Assembly: GCA_022605955.1 (NCBI GenBank) | Contig: JAKCOZ010000014.1 | Location: forward strand, 13,212,001 to 13,276,000 | Source of the DNA: Rallus limicola | Lineage: Eukaryota; Chordata; Aves; Gruiformes; Rallidae | Reading direction: 5' to 3' | DNA length: 64,000 bases | In this document: piece by piece, positions 23,036-36,528 of the stretch | Layout of the letters: each line of letters opens with the position of its first letter | How positions within the stretch are numbered: the first letter of the stretch is position 1 | Program-made: the position numbers and the translations under genes | Notes under the pieces: model-generated | What the model was told of the DNA's origin: nothing | The model's input: only the letters and a program-made list of their open reading frames with translations | Database searches by the model: none

Positions 23036-26000
23036 CTGAAGAAACATGACACAACTTTAAGTTAGAACTAAATAAAAGTAACTTTTTCTAAATTTCTACA
23101 TATATACTGCACTTCTGAAGCTGTTTGTCAAAGTTTTCTAAAACATATTTTCACCTCTTGGAAACTGAGAGAGTGCCTCTGAAAAGTCTACCATTTCAAC
23201 TCTTCAAGGAAACATTACCTTGTAATTGGAGATAAAGCAGAGTAGGAGAAACAGATATGCCAAATACTATGCAATTGCCTTTTGCAGTGATCATGATTTC
23301 ATTGTAATAATGATTGGAATATGTATTTCAGAAGCAATACATTCTTTTAGTTTCACATTCAACAGCAATGAATCTACCTCAATAAAATAACTGGCAAATT
23401 TATAAAAAGTTACATCAGAGATCGTGAACCCATTTGCTTAAGGAACAAGTCTTATATGAGATTTTACAGCACAAATAAAAAGCTTTTGTGAACCAAAGCT
23501 TATAGCAAAAGAGTTAAGGTTATGCAAATTGAGGGTCTGTCTTAGACCAACAGTTTTGGAAAGATGGAAGTAACTGTTTCGCTCCAGTTTCAACCAACAG
23601 CTAGCTAACCACACTGCACATAAATGCAAATGAGATAGGAAAGTTAGAAAAAAAGTAGTCACAAGATGATCTGTTCTGATTCCATCACTGCTGAAACCAT
23701 ACCACTCATAACCCAAGAAAGCACAGTAGGGGAAACAGATACAGGCTCAAAAATGAGACTTATCTCTGAATGCATCCTTTAACCTTGCTTAGTACATGCC
23801 ACTAAAGCAGACCTTTAAACAGAGCCTTTTGCTCCATCTTTACCAAAACAAACCTTAAAATAACTGAGCCCTAGAATTCTCATCATCTCATCTCAGGCTT
23901 GACATCAAAACAATACTGAAGTTGCCTTTCTCCAAACGTTTGCATTCCTTAGAACACAGTTCACTTAGAACAGCTCACAAATTACAGCCTCCTGGTCAAA
24001 CTGGTTCTCCAACAGAACTGCTGCCTACCCTGGGGGCAGCGCTTTACATTCTGTCTGACTGCTAAGGAATACTGCCCCTGCTTCCTGCTCCCTTGGGCAC
24101 ATACTTCTTTTTTTAAGTCAGATCTATCAATCGTGAAGTCAGATACAAAGAGCTCATTTTATTTTACGGTTTTTAACTTTTTTTTTTTTTTTTTTTAAAT
24201 AGGTCCAAAGTGACTTTTACTCTGGCAATATGACAGCTAGACCCACCACAAATAAATCTGATCGCTGCTCTGGCAGCGGCCCACTGCTGTGTTTACAGAG
24301 ATCAACATGGGATCTGTCGTAATAGTTTAAGAGGAAAACCTGGAAGACTAAGTCAGAAGTCTTACAGGAGTTGGGAACCCCAACAGTGTTGACATTCACC
24401 TAAACTTTGATCTTAGAATTACTCGATAGTGCGATGTTTTATATATAGAACAGGATGGTCATCTCACGAGGAAGCGACAAGGATGAAAAACAACATACCC
24501 TTGTGACAGCTACAAACTAAAACATACTGTAGCACCCCTCACACATACACCAGAAAAAAAAGGAAAAAAGAGCACCTAACTCCTTAGTCTTAATAAAATA
24601 CATGTTTTATTGTAGTGTGTGGTGCACACATTAACACCAAAAATTCAAACCTTTGATGGCTACTGAGAAAGGTAGGTTAAAGAATATGACTATGATAAAT
24701 AGTGCATATGGAGGGCAGAAGGGGGGAATTAAAAAAAAAAAAAAGGGGGTGGTGAAGCAGTTAGTCCACAGACAAAATGAAAAGCAGCTGACACTATGTA
24801 ATTAAGCAAGGGCAAGGTACAGAAGGAAAGAGCAGCACATAGCAGAATAAGTCTCAAAAACTAAAAGTAGATTCTGAGCCCTGTCCTTCAGAATGGGGTT
24901 TTCAAGAAAGACATTATGGAGCAACGCCAGTTTCATAGTAGAATAATCAAGACTCCTGCACACTCCAGACAGCTACCATTAAAATTTTCCAAGTGATTAA
25001 ACCAAAGTCATGGCCAATGGACACATGAACATGTTCTTATTCTATTAATAAAGAAGCGGAAGAAACTGAGAAAGCTTTGTGGTAATAAGATTGGGGGAGA
25101 GGGGGCTGCAGAGAGAAAGTAATACATTCCTGTCTGCTGTACACCAAAGCAAAATTAAAGAGCTCCCTAGAAGATGCCTTCACTGCATAATTGGCCTCTG
25201 TCATCTCTCTGCAACTGTTTTTTCCTACCTCTGGAATGGTTATGAAAGCGAGTCTGAGCTCTTATCTTTAGTGAAGATGGATTTTCCAACACAGCTTGGG
25301 GGAGGATGAGCATGCATAAATCCAATAGCAGAAAGAGGTTTTTAAGCAGCAGCATTAAAAAGATTAAGCTAACAATCTTTTGAGGCACCAAATAAGTACA
25401 GCAAAACATTTAACTGCATCAGTAAGGCCGTAACACAACCAGGAGGAGTCAGGCACATCTACTTTCCAATTTATCTCTGTGACACAGAAATATGCTCCAG
25501 TTCAGAGAAACACACACAAATCCTGCACGTTACCAGAAAACTCAGAGACATAGATGGAAATATTCCAAAATCTCTAGATTAATTTATGTGTCTTATGGGA
25601 GACTAAAACCCTAACATTAGGGAAAGTGCTATCAAAACCTCTTTCACAATTAGCTTCACAGTAATAGCCACAGACAGCTGAAATACCCTGTACTACACAC
25701 GAGTCCTTCTGGGACACTTGGAAACTTGCCAAACACACAGTTTTTGAGCAATAAAGGAAGACAAAGGTTTTCTTCAGATTATACAAACTACTGCATACTG
25801 GTAGAAAATTACATACACAGTGTGGAAAATACACATACAAGGAAAGATTTTTATCTCCCAATAACATTTTGAAACTGTTACTTGTTGCATGACTTATACC
25901 ACATTACTAACACTTATCACCCTTTCCTTTAGTAACAGAAGTCCTTTGCCAATCTTACATATACAGAAGCAGCCTTCAAAACCACATCATGTGAAAGTAA

Positions 26001-26725
26001 CACATCTTTGGAGATTAGATTACAGAAAGGCATGCATGCCCTTGCAAACCATTCTATCACTATCTTAAAGTGTCCAACATATGCGAAAACTCTTCCAAGA
26101 ATAAACCATTAGCAACCACAAATATCATACATGAAGAAAGCCTATCATTTACAGCCTTTGTTTAGAAAAACCCAAAGCATCATTTTAACTGAATCATTTG
26201 TGATGCTAGTAGCAAATACTACCAGGAGATAATTCCAATTTTTAAAAAAAAATTTAAAAAAAAAATCAAATACACTATAAAACTAATTCCAAACTACAAC
26301 CTTTTATTCCATGCTAAAAATAACACCTGTAGGGCATAGGTTTCCAGTAATTCTAGAAGATCTATCATGTCAGTTTAAGACACAAAAGTGAGAGAAAACT
26401 CTTACAGTTGCTGAATCAAGCACACTCCCATCTAGCTATGTCTTCTACTTTCTTAATTTTTTACACACATGGAGAGGTGGGATTGTTTAAAACTCATTTG
26501 CTTCCCTCTTTGAGATACAGAGAATTAATTTATCCTAGAGCAAGCATTCTTCTGCAGTTTACCACTCATTTCACGTGAAATTTTGTATACAATAATCCTA
26601 CGGTGTCCAAAAAAAAAAACAGCTGATGAAGATGAGCCAAAGAAAAATCTAAGACTAACTTGGTATGTATGTAATTTCTCTTTTCAGTTAAGAGGCAAAA
26701 CTATTGAGAAGGGAAAAAACCCAAT

Positions 26726-27187
26726 TGTCCCAATTTCAGCAGAAGCAGAGTCAATCTTCTTCCTAGCAGCTGGCATAGTGCTGTGGTTTGGGCTTGATAA
26801 CACACTGATGTTTTATTTGTTGCTGAGCAATGTTTATATTTAAGTCAAGGACATTTTGGCTTCCCAGGAGGCATGAGCCTTCCCAAGGAGGAGCACAAGG
26901 AGCTGGGAGGGGGCACAGCCAGGACAGCTGACCCAGACTGGCTAAAGGGATATTCTCTATCATATGACGTCATGCTTAGCCTGGGGGCAGTGACTGCTGC
27001 TCAGGAATGGGCTGCGCATCAGTCAGTAGTGGGCAAGCAATTGCACTGGGCACCACTGGGTTTGTATATACTAGCATTATTATTGTTTTCTCTTCCTTTG
27101 CTGTCCTATGAAACCGTCTTTACCTCAGCCCATGAGTTTTGAGTGGCTGCATGGTGCTTAGCTGCCAGCTAGGGTTAAACCACGACA
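26726..27187 (+). mobile_element. Solo LTR of an endogenous retrovirus (ERVL-like), copy 2
   Basis: The element begins TGTCCCAATTTCAGC and ends GGTTAAACCACGACA. Flanks CCAAT (26721-26725) and ACAAT (27188-27192) form a 5-bp duplication with one mismatch. It is the same family and orientation as the LTR at 14.4 kb but differs at many positions and carries its own small deletions, so it is a separate, older or differently sub-familied insertion. No retroviral coding sequence is attached. It sits in intron 1 of SLC4A7 in antisense orientation. Confidence 0.85.
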
Positions 27188-28448
27188 ACAATACAAGCAG
27201 CAGCCAAGGTGCCCCAGGGACAGATTAAGCCTTCACCTCTGGTTTGGTTTCTGACAAGTAAATGCTCATTTATAAAAACAGAACAAAGCCTGTTGGGGGG
27301 TGGGGGTGCATATCCTGGTACACTGTATTAAAATCCAGTAAGTACTTCTTTCTACCACAAATTTGTGGATCCACACAAACATACCATAGAAATAACCTTC
27401 CAGCAAAACCTTCATGTTTAGCCAGAGGTGCTCAGATATACTATAGGATGTCTTCTCCACCTTCCAACTTTCCCAAGCTTGAAAATGAAACCCCTTTTCA
27501 GCTGTTGCAGGCCTGACAAGATTTTCAAACACTCTTTGCTCTAGCAGAATCTCAGTAGCATTCCTCTTTACCACCTCTGATTTTCAAATAACTATTTTCT
27601 GTCCAGAACAGAGTAATTCCCCTTTCACTGCGGACAAACAAGTATCCAGAACGTGTTTACACTTCTTTGCCTTCTCAAACATGTCTTCATTTAGTATGGT
27701 ACACTTTCTGATATCTAAAATATTAAATCTACATGTTTTTTTTAAAAGTAGTCTTTTTAAAAAGCCAATCCTAAATCGCATGAATCATGCACTCAAGTTT
27801 GTGAGACCTGTCAGCCTCCAGCAGCGTGCATTAGCTAGCTACTGCCTGGTGGACTGGCACAAATATGACGCACAGAATATTAAATCTAAAGGAAACTTTC
27901 CACTGTCATCTGTACAAGCTCTTCTCACCATGCAACTTGCCTAACCTTATGCAGTCACATACACATGACAGACTCTGTGCAGACGGGCACGCTGCCAAAG
28001 TGCATTACTGAGTAACTACTTCCAAGAGATACAACTTGCTAGCAACATTTTTAATGTATTTGGAATGTAGTTCAATCAATTCACTCTGGTGATAGACAGT
28101 CATCATACAACCGGCTGATACAGTTAGCTGTAAACCTTTGAAATCTAAGAGTAAAACAGTAACTGTGATGAGAATAATCTGAGCTCAACATTTAGAACTG
28201 TTGTGTAGCTAAATGCTCATACCCTTCATTTACACCTCCTCAGCCCAAAGTTCTTCCCCAGAAGAGTTGGAGAACTACGTGCAGCACCAGAAGAGATAGC
28301 ACTACTGTTCACAGGAATGAGTAAGCAGGAGAGGACACACACAAAAAACACCACCACATATTTTAAAAAAAAACCCAACTTCTAAAATTACCACTTTCAT
28401 GCTACAATGAACCTTCACTGTACCATTGACTCGAGTAGGTGGGAAACC

Positions 28449-28472
28449 AAAAAAAAAAAAAAAAAAAAAAAA
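28449..28472 (+). repeat. Poly(A) tract (24 A)
   Basis: A homopolymer of 24 A is followed by AC-rich sequence. It makes open frames encoding poly-Lys or poly-Phe on either strand, which are not genes. No repeat body was recognised before it. Confidence 0.9.
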
Positions 28473-31400
28473 CAAACCACACACAACCCACCCAAGCCAA
28501 CCAAAACCCCCAAAAAACAGGAGAGAGGAGGGAGGGAGGGGCATCATATCTATTTTTTCACTTGCACACCTGTCCTTGGCCAAGAGTTTAAAACTTCCAG
28601 TTTTGCCTATTCTACTACAACTGCCTATAATATCACAATGAACATACATATTGCTTTATGACTGTAGTCACAGCCCACACACTATGGCTTGAACAGAAGG
28701 GAAACAATTTCTCCCTGCTTCCTCCCACAAGATCCCACGGACACATCCCTCACTTTGTACAGGGCACTGGATCTGGCAGGTAAGATGTAGTTCTCAGGCC
28801 GGAATGAGGCCCCAATGAACCACTCTTCCCCTAACACAAGCACACGCTGCTTACAGACCCAACTGGTAAACCTAAACAGCATGCTGCTTTAAAGTTAAAT
28901 ACCAAGGTCAACAGCAGATGAGAACTTCTGCAGAGTGCATTTTGGTCTGCATCATTTGCTCTTCTTTCATTCATCAGCAGCACAAAAGAGCAGCTGAGCT
29001 GGATCAAACAATCCATCCGACCCAGAATGCTGTCTCCAAGAGGACACAACCGTAGAGGTCTGCTGTAACTTCCCAACAAACTTACAAATCAGTGTGAACA
29101 GGATTCAAAATGGTGCCTTGACCTACACCTAGGAAGCACAGTCTAAACAGGAGTTTTGTATTACCAGCCCTCACTTTGTTGGGTCTGCATTCAGAAGACA
29201 GGTATGAGAGCCATCAAGGCTCCAGTTTAAAAAAAAAAGAAATTACATCAAATAAAAATTACCAATGTTCTCTGCTTGAAAAATAAAAGTTAGGCTGGAA
29301 GAAGTTAAAACCTTCATTTTGACCATGCATAAAGACAACTAAAGAAGAACTACAAAACGTAACTTTGCAACTCTTTCCCAGATGTGTACACACACACAAT
29401 AGTTTATAAATGGCCTTTTTAGTAGATAAAATACAAGCACAAACTCATTTGTTTTGTCACACAGCCACTGAAATATGTTGTTCAGAATAATTAAGAACCA
29501 GTATGGTAATTCATTATTTATTTTCACAGCAGCATCCCCAAAGAGGTAGGATTCAGACTTCTGTTTTAAGCACACATAGTCAGGAAACAAAATACATCTC
29601 AAATTTACATAACAAATGTAACCTCTTCACTCTCCATTCAATGTCCCAGAGCTGCAAGTTAATAGACACTGATACTTCAGGGTGGGAATCAGACATGACC
29701 ACCCAATTCTGCAAGACTACAAGCCCACCTGTGGCAGCAACCTTGGAAGTGGTAAGAAACAAACCCAGAAAATGAGTATATTTGTTAATGACATCTGTGA
29801 CTACTGTTTACTAATTCAATGACAATCATTTTATCTCTGGCAATCATCAAGAATTAGGTCTATGCTACAGCTCTTCTACTGCTATCCATACACAACACAC
29901 CAAGTAGCCCGAGTTAAGGGTGTGTAGATTAGAAGGGGATTTTTGACGTGGGTCACTGCAGAACAACTAACAGCAGCACTTGGTAAGTTCTAAATATATT
30001 GTTTTACTCCCCTGTCAAACTGATTCTGCTTTTAAACCAGAGGTAAGATGAGCCTATGGTGAGCAGGCATCTCCAGTTGCTGTTTTCTTGAAGGACAGCC
30101 AGGATATGAAGAAAAAAAAATAAAAATCAAAGTTCTTTCTAAATAGTAGTAAGTGAAGGTATTATTCAGCCTATTAAACAGGCTTTAGCTGAACTGCACA
30201 AGCTGTCCTATAAACACATTTGAAGTTCTTTGAGCACAGCATTGGTGTACACTGCAATACTGTATCTCCACAAGTTGCCAGAGTGATGAAACACTACCAG
30301 TTCTAAATCAAGAACACCAACTAACAGCCAAGGGAAAATGCTCCAAATATAAGTGGGCCCTGTCTCATTTTGTCAGCATACAATTTTTAGCTGGCCTTGC
30401 CCTCTAAATATATACGGACAATAGTAAAATGAATAATAACTCATGAACAGAACACTTGCCAGGTTTAAAATAGGAAGCATACGGTATCGATGGGTTCCCC
30501 CTTGGTTGTATTTGCTATCATCTCATTTGCACAGGAACAGCTGCTTTCCAGATTTTTTTCTCCACCACCCTGTACTATCGCAGCAGTGGGTATCGCTCAA
30601 CCAGTACAGGAAAGACTCCAGTACAGCTACAAAGGGTTTTGGTGTTGCCACCTCCCCCACATCTTCTCTCGTGAATTTTATCTGTGGTTCTACAGTTCCT
30701 ATTTTACACAACTATCCTCACATAAAAATAAAGGTCCCTCCTAATTAAAGCAATACTCAGAGCCTCACAGGAAGGTCTGATGCTTAGATTTCACCAAGAC
30801 CATAGCTATAACAAAACAGGTTAGGGTACTTAGAGTAAGTTTTTCTAGCCTACTAATCCCCTAATTAACTGTTCAGCTTACCCTGCTAAATATGTCTGAC
30901 CAATCTGCTTCTAGAAAACATACCAAAAAAACCCCACAGGAGCTATACAAACCTTGTTTGGACAAGTATGTCCAACAGTCATCAACAGACGTTAATAAGA
31001 CTCTCCAGAAGCTGCATTTTACTTTTACTTTTCAAAAAAACTGCAAGTGCAGGGCAGTAGAGACAGACACGTATGTGTGCTATTTAAAAATTAAAAAAAC
31101 AAACACCAAAAACCCCCAAGAAACCAAAACACCAAAACCCCACGCTGCCACAAAATAACAACAAAAAAAAAAACCCTCATCACACTTGGAAAAAAGCAGC
31201 TCATGTTTTGCTTCCTGCAAGCTGAACATTTAATGTTTATAAATAATTTTATTTCCGTGGTTCCAGTGGGTATTACTCTGGCCACTGTCACTCTGAAGGC
31301 CACCACCGGCAGGTCTAGCCATGTCCTAGACTAATCAGACATGTCTTCAGGCAACAAACACAAATTAAATAGGGAGAAAAAGTCAGAAAAAGGAAGCATA

Positions 31401-32569
31401 AACACTGGCAGGAGACCGGTCACAGCAGTGACTGGCCATTAACTACAGCACACTGCAGCAATTTATAAAATCCACACACCACCAAAAAAAAGGTGTTAGA
31501 ACAAACCCAAGAAATAGGGGTGATTTGATTAATATTAAGGCATGACTACAATGCAAGAGAATATTCAATTGAAATTAGAAGCCCATTTGAAGCCAACCCA
31601 AGTGTTCTGCAAGCTAGAAACTTTTACCACTATGCATAAAGTTAGCAAATGTCACCAATCCAACACAAGGTATCAGTTTGCATATAGAATACTACGGTAG
31701 TAATTTCACAAAGTTGCATTTTATTCCTGCTTTGCAGCACTAAGTTTCATTCAAAAAAATTAATCACCCCATTCACGTCGATTTCTGAAATTGTAGTTGG
31801 AAAAAGCAGAAGTTGTACGACCTTTAGTCACCTCAGACACGTCAGGCACCCGTATGCCTAGAAGGCCAGAAAAGTAGTTCTGTGTATGGAGGTAGCACCA
31901 CAGTGAAAATGAAAAATCAATCCCTGTCCGGCAGAGACCCTAACAAACACGGCCACTGCAAATCAGACACATTTTAACTGGTTTAGATGAAACTTTAACT
32001 TCATGTGCTCACACAAGGTAATGGAAAATTTAGTGGTCGTCTTATAAAATTTATATAAAACAATTCAGAGGCACCTGAAGGCTGTGATAAAGATTACCCA
32101 TACAAGAGTTAAACAATAGCTTGTAACACTAATACTAGCGCTTCACTCCCCACAGCCAGAGTTTTGTAGCTATGCCACTGAAGCCTGAAGAAAACCCTAT
32201 CTCCATGAACACTTCAGATACAAAGCTTGCTAAGTTGTGGGGTTTTTGTCAAAAGGAACAATCAATAGGCTATGTGAAGATTCTTCACCAGAAACTCCCC
32301 TGCTATACTTGCACAGAGTTAATCAAAGCAACAGCTGAAAACCTTCAAATTAAGAAAAGCCAACTCAAAATAATGCAAAAGGAAGAAAGAAAAAAAACCA
32401 TACCGTGCTCTTAACCATGTTCAAAATTTGTCAATTGTAAAGGCACGCTTTCTTTCTGAATTAACCCAATTACTTTGATTAAACACTCCTAACTGCACAG
32501 AAAATATCTTCCCTAATACAGAAATCACTCCTTCGATTATCATTTCTATCACCCAATCTTTCAACAATT

Positions 32570-33020
32570 TCTCCCACGGCTAGCGAGCCTGCGGCAGCAC
32601 ACCCGTTCTGAGACACAGCTGCTGCAGCTCACACTCCCCCTCATCAAAGCCCCTCCGAACCACCTTCAAGTTACACGGCTGCTATTTACATACAGGTTGC
32701 ATTTTCTTCCCTGGGCAAGCTTCTTCCACGCTGATGTGCAGGAGCGGAGAATGCCCTTGTCCGAGACCCTGCAACGAACCTCCCCAGAGATCAGAGACTG
32801 CGCATACATGACTGCTTTAGCTCGCTCCGCTCCACACAGATGTACTCCGGGAAATTGCTCCCCAGCCCCGCAGCCAATCGCTCCCTCGCGAGCCTCCCAT
32901 CTCCCAGGCCACTGATCACAGCTACCGCAGGGTCGCATGAGAGCAGAATGGGCAAGACGGCGTGCCTTCAATTCCAGCTCAGAGAATACCAAAAAAGGAA
33001 CTGAAACAGAGCTCGAGACT
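32570..33020 (-). promoter_or_regulatory. SLC4A7: Isolated CpG-rich patch, possible alternative SLC4A7 promoter
   Basis: About 23 CpG dinucleotides lie in roughly 450 bp, inside an intron where CpG is rare for kilobases either side. It contains a CCAAT motif (AGCCAATCG, near 32873-32881) and no TATA box. Towards exon 2 on the gene strand, a GTATGT donor follows at 32693. An ATG at 32702-32700, with A at -3, lies nine bases before it and is in phase 0 with exon 2 (reading MQP-GHDEEAVV). Mammalian SLC4A7 does use a second promoter giving a different short N-terminus, but I do not find that mammalian peptide here. The patch may instead be an intronic enhancer. Confidence 0.35.
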
Positions 33021-36000
33021 TCACATTTTCTGCATCAACAGCAGCTGAGAACAGCTCCAAGGTTATAATTTTGCTCTGATCCAAGACTTCATTAGCACTG
33101 CAGGATAAAAGCGCGTTTGTACCTTGTGTCCCAGAACAGAACAACCCAGAAGTCAAACATCTGCTATGTGTGTTTATAGCCGTATTACCAACCTCTCACT
33201 GAATGCTTGTTCCAAAGCAGGTGGTGGCAGTTTTTTGTGCTGTGGAGTTTTTTTGGGGGTTTTAATATAAAGCATATAATCTTGCTCAGTTAAAAAAAAA
33301 ATGCCCCTTTTTTTTTTTTTCCTTTTTTCCTGTTGAAGAGGTAAAAAGCCATGCTGTTAGCTGCAATTAATTTCATGTCTCCTTCCAGAGCAAGATGGCT
33401 CTCTGTTACAGGTATGATATTTTTCCTTGCTTAAGCCAACCTTAGAAAAAATGCAGCCTCCACTCTAGTAGATCAAATTCAGAGCTTCATTTCACTCTTC
33501 CCCTCTTCATCGTTGACATCCCTTAATCTCCCTGTCACATCATGTAACACATGTAGGAAAACTGGCTCTTTAAGGCATTATCCATCACTTAACCTTCATG
33601 ACATGACACTGCCTTCCTTGTTCTTTTTTCTTCTTTCATTCCTACTTCTTGAATGACTAGAACTCTAGCAATGAAGCTGGACTGGTGCCACCACATCCAA
33701 CGAACAACTTGGACAAAACAAAACAAATAAACTACTGTTCATAAACTTGGGGCAAATACCACCAGCCAACAAAACATACTGTGCAACTGTGAGTATGGTA
33801 TTTACAACCTAGTAGCTCAAAAATCAGAAGACCACATTCAGTTCCCCTCACTGACTTTCTCAGCCCAGAAAATTCTAACCCTAGACTAATAAAAAGAACT
33901 CTCTGATAGTACTGACAAGAGTTTAAAAGTAGTTTGTTTCCACTCTGTAAATAGATGTGTGCAAATCTTTTCATTCCCAAAAAGGCCTTTCTGCTGCCAT
34001 ATGTAAATGATCTTAAACTAAATGATTCATATACAAAGAACAGAGTCAAGCAAAAATTTCAGATAGTCTCTCTTAGTGATCTTTTGTCAACTGAACATCC
34101 TAAACCAGACCTATTCTGTTCCTAATGCAGAGCACATATTCATACAGTTCTTCATCTACCCAGATGAATACTGGACCAGCTATGCTGAACTTTGTTCTGG
34201 TGGCTCTCACGCATCTTAATTTGGTCTTCCTTAGCATGAATTCCTACTACATGTACTTAGATTTCTACAAGTACAAAGCTTGGTTTGTTTAGGGTGGGGG
34301 TGTGTCTGTGTGTGAAGGGGAAGAGGCTGTCAACTCCATCAGGATTGGGGGGCGGTGGGGGTAGCACTGGAAATCCCACCTGGAAAGAATGCTTACTTGG
34401 TTTGGAAACTTAAGAAAAAAAACCCACATAACCCTCACTGAAGCAATTTATTGCAATGTCTCTCTAGTGTGTAGTTGACCAATCCCCAGTTAATAATCAG
34501 TCAGTCACTTAACTAACAAAAAAAAAAAAACCTCAGCAGCTTTATTCATCTAAAAGAATAAAGCAATGAACATGCACATTTAGAGCCAAACTGAAATATC
34601 CAACATTTCTCAAATATAAACAAGGGTTGTTGGTGGGTTTTGTTGGGTTTGTGTTTTGTTTTTCTTTAAACAGATGGAAGATTTTGTCTTTTAAGTCCCA
34701 TACCAAAATACTTTGCGGATAAATGTCTGCTCTTCCCTAACAATAAATACCAGGGAAAAGCTTCTCATCAGATGGAGAACAACACAGCAACTGTCTCAAC
34801 ATGCTTAACTACAGAAGTATTCTAAAACAAACTGTAGGCAAATACATTCAAAATTATCACATCCTTGAACATGTTCAGTGACAACACTGAAAACTACAAG
34901 CAAAACTATTTGTGCTGCGGCAGTATTTCAACCATGTGCTTGACGCTACAAAGTAACCTTTAAGAAGTGTATGAGGGTTGTTTTTCTCTAAGAAAAACCA
35001 AACAAAAGAACCCAAAACTTAAACACAAGTGGCTGTTATGAAACATACACTTTGTTCATCAACCTTTCCTTCCTAATTTTCACTGTTATATCCCTTCAAG
35101 TTCCACTTATTACACCTCATTTACAGCTATAAAAGCACTTTTTTGGAAAGACAGGTCACAAAAAAAAAAAGTATCTATTTGTCCAGACAGATTTTATCCA
35201 AGCTCTTAGCAAAACTTTTAATCTTTTCACAAGTGATATATAGTCCATGATTTTCTTGTAAGCAGTACAGGCTCCCATTAAAAATTCCCTCAGAATTAAC
35301 TAAACTGGACTAATTCCAAAATCTCCGTTAACCACAGGGTGGAATGCAGGAACGTTTACAATGGATTAGAAGAGTAATTTTCCTGTCACTTGTTATGACT
35401 AGTTTCTAAATCAATCCATTAAGATATCCCCACCACATCTTACAGCAACACTAGCATTAACAGACTAGCAAGCCCTTTTTCCTCCCCTCCAAAGGGGAGA
35501 ACAATTATGATCCCCATCTACCACAAACTGCAGTAAACTGCCTTATTCTTATTGTAGGGTCTGCAGGGTTTCTAGCAGGCAGAGCTGTGCTTATTAACCC
35601 ACCATTCTGAGATGGCAGGACACCACTGTGTTTTTATTTAACATAGGGGCTGTGGGCAGAGCTGTACTCTCAGCAGGATTTACCTCAGGACCTCAGGCCA
35701 CACTGACGTACCCACACATCCAGCCCTGTAGATTGGCAGATCTGGTATGAGGTTTCTATTGATATTTTAAAATCCTATTTCAGGGAGGTGAGGTGTTAAG
35801 AGTTGCATCCATAATCCAAATTTAATCTTTCCTTATATGAACAAATTACACAAAATGAACATGGTAATGTTTTCTAACATTGCAGCCTAAAAAAACCTAA
35901 CTCAGTTCACCACCACACCTTTTTTCATGTATCTGAAAGGATGGCACCTATCTACCTCAAAGCAGCTGTCTTTAGGAAAGAATATAAAACCCCAAAAATG

Positions 36001-36505
36001 CTTATCCATGAGATAACAGTGCTTCTAAATGAGGCTCTACTTTGGATTTGGGGAGTGCAGGGGGGGAAGTGTTGGCACAGGAGTCAGGACGGGAGGCAAG
36101 GTTCCAGGGGAATTAAGACAATGCAGGACCAAGCTGTATGACAAAAACAGGATAACGGTTGTCTGTCAAATACCACTACAGATAGTTTTGTTGAGCTTCT
36201 TACTAGATGGCAACCTACTAACTCATATAAAGAAGAGCAGATTCCTATGAGTTCTCTATTACAGAAAAATTAAACTATGCCTCCAAGGAGACATTAGCCC
36301 CTTAGCAAGGGAACACAGAAACCTTCTTAGGCAGTGGCTCATCATTTAATGAAATAAAACCATCCATAAAAAACAAAAGTTTGGCTGACCACAAGTATTT
36401 TTCAGAATACAATTTCCACATAACAGTCAGTTCCCAAGAGGTCCATGTGCACAGCATGCTTCAGCTTGTATCATAACCCACACGGAACCGTTTCCAGAAA
36501 GAAAG

Positions 36506-36528
36506 AAAAAAAAAAAAAAAAAAAAAAA
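36506..36528 (+). repeat. Poly(A) tract (23 A)
   Basis: A run of 23 A follows GAAAGAAAG and precedes a G-rich stretch. No recognisable retroposon body lies before it. Confidence 0.9.

Noticed and set aside
14361..27187. The two LTRs as the ends of one provirus
   Set aside because: Each LTR has its own 5-bp duplication, they are diverged from each other, and the 12 kb between them is SLC4A7 intron including exon 2, with no gag, pol or env.
28302..28661. Open frames of 71-115 codons at 28.3-28.66 kb
   Set aside because: They exist because a 24-base poly(A) tract reads as poly-Lys or poly-Phe. No start context, splice sites or homology supports them.
32694..32760. Weak likeness of SAWKKLAQG near the CpG patch to the mammalian alternative N-terminus
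   Set aside because: Only about four residues agree, the frame does not match exon 2 in phase, and no donor ends the exon at that point. The mammalian alternative first-exon peptide was searched for by its expected start codons through intron 1 and not found.
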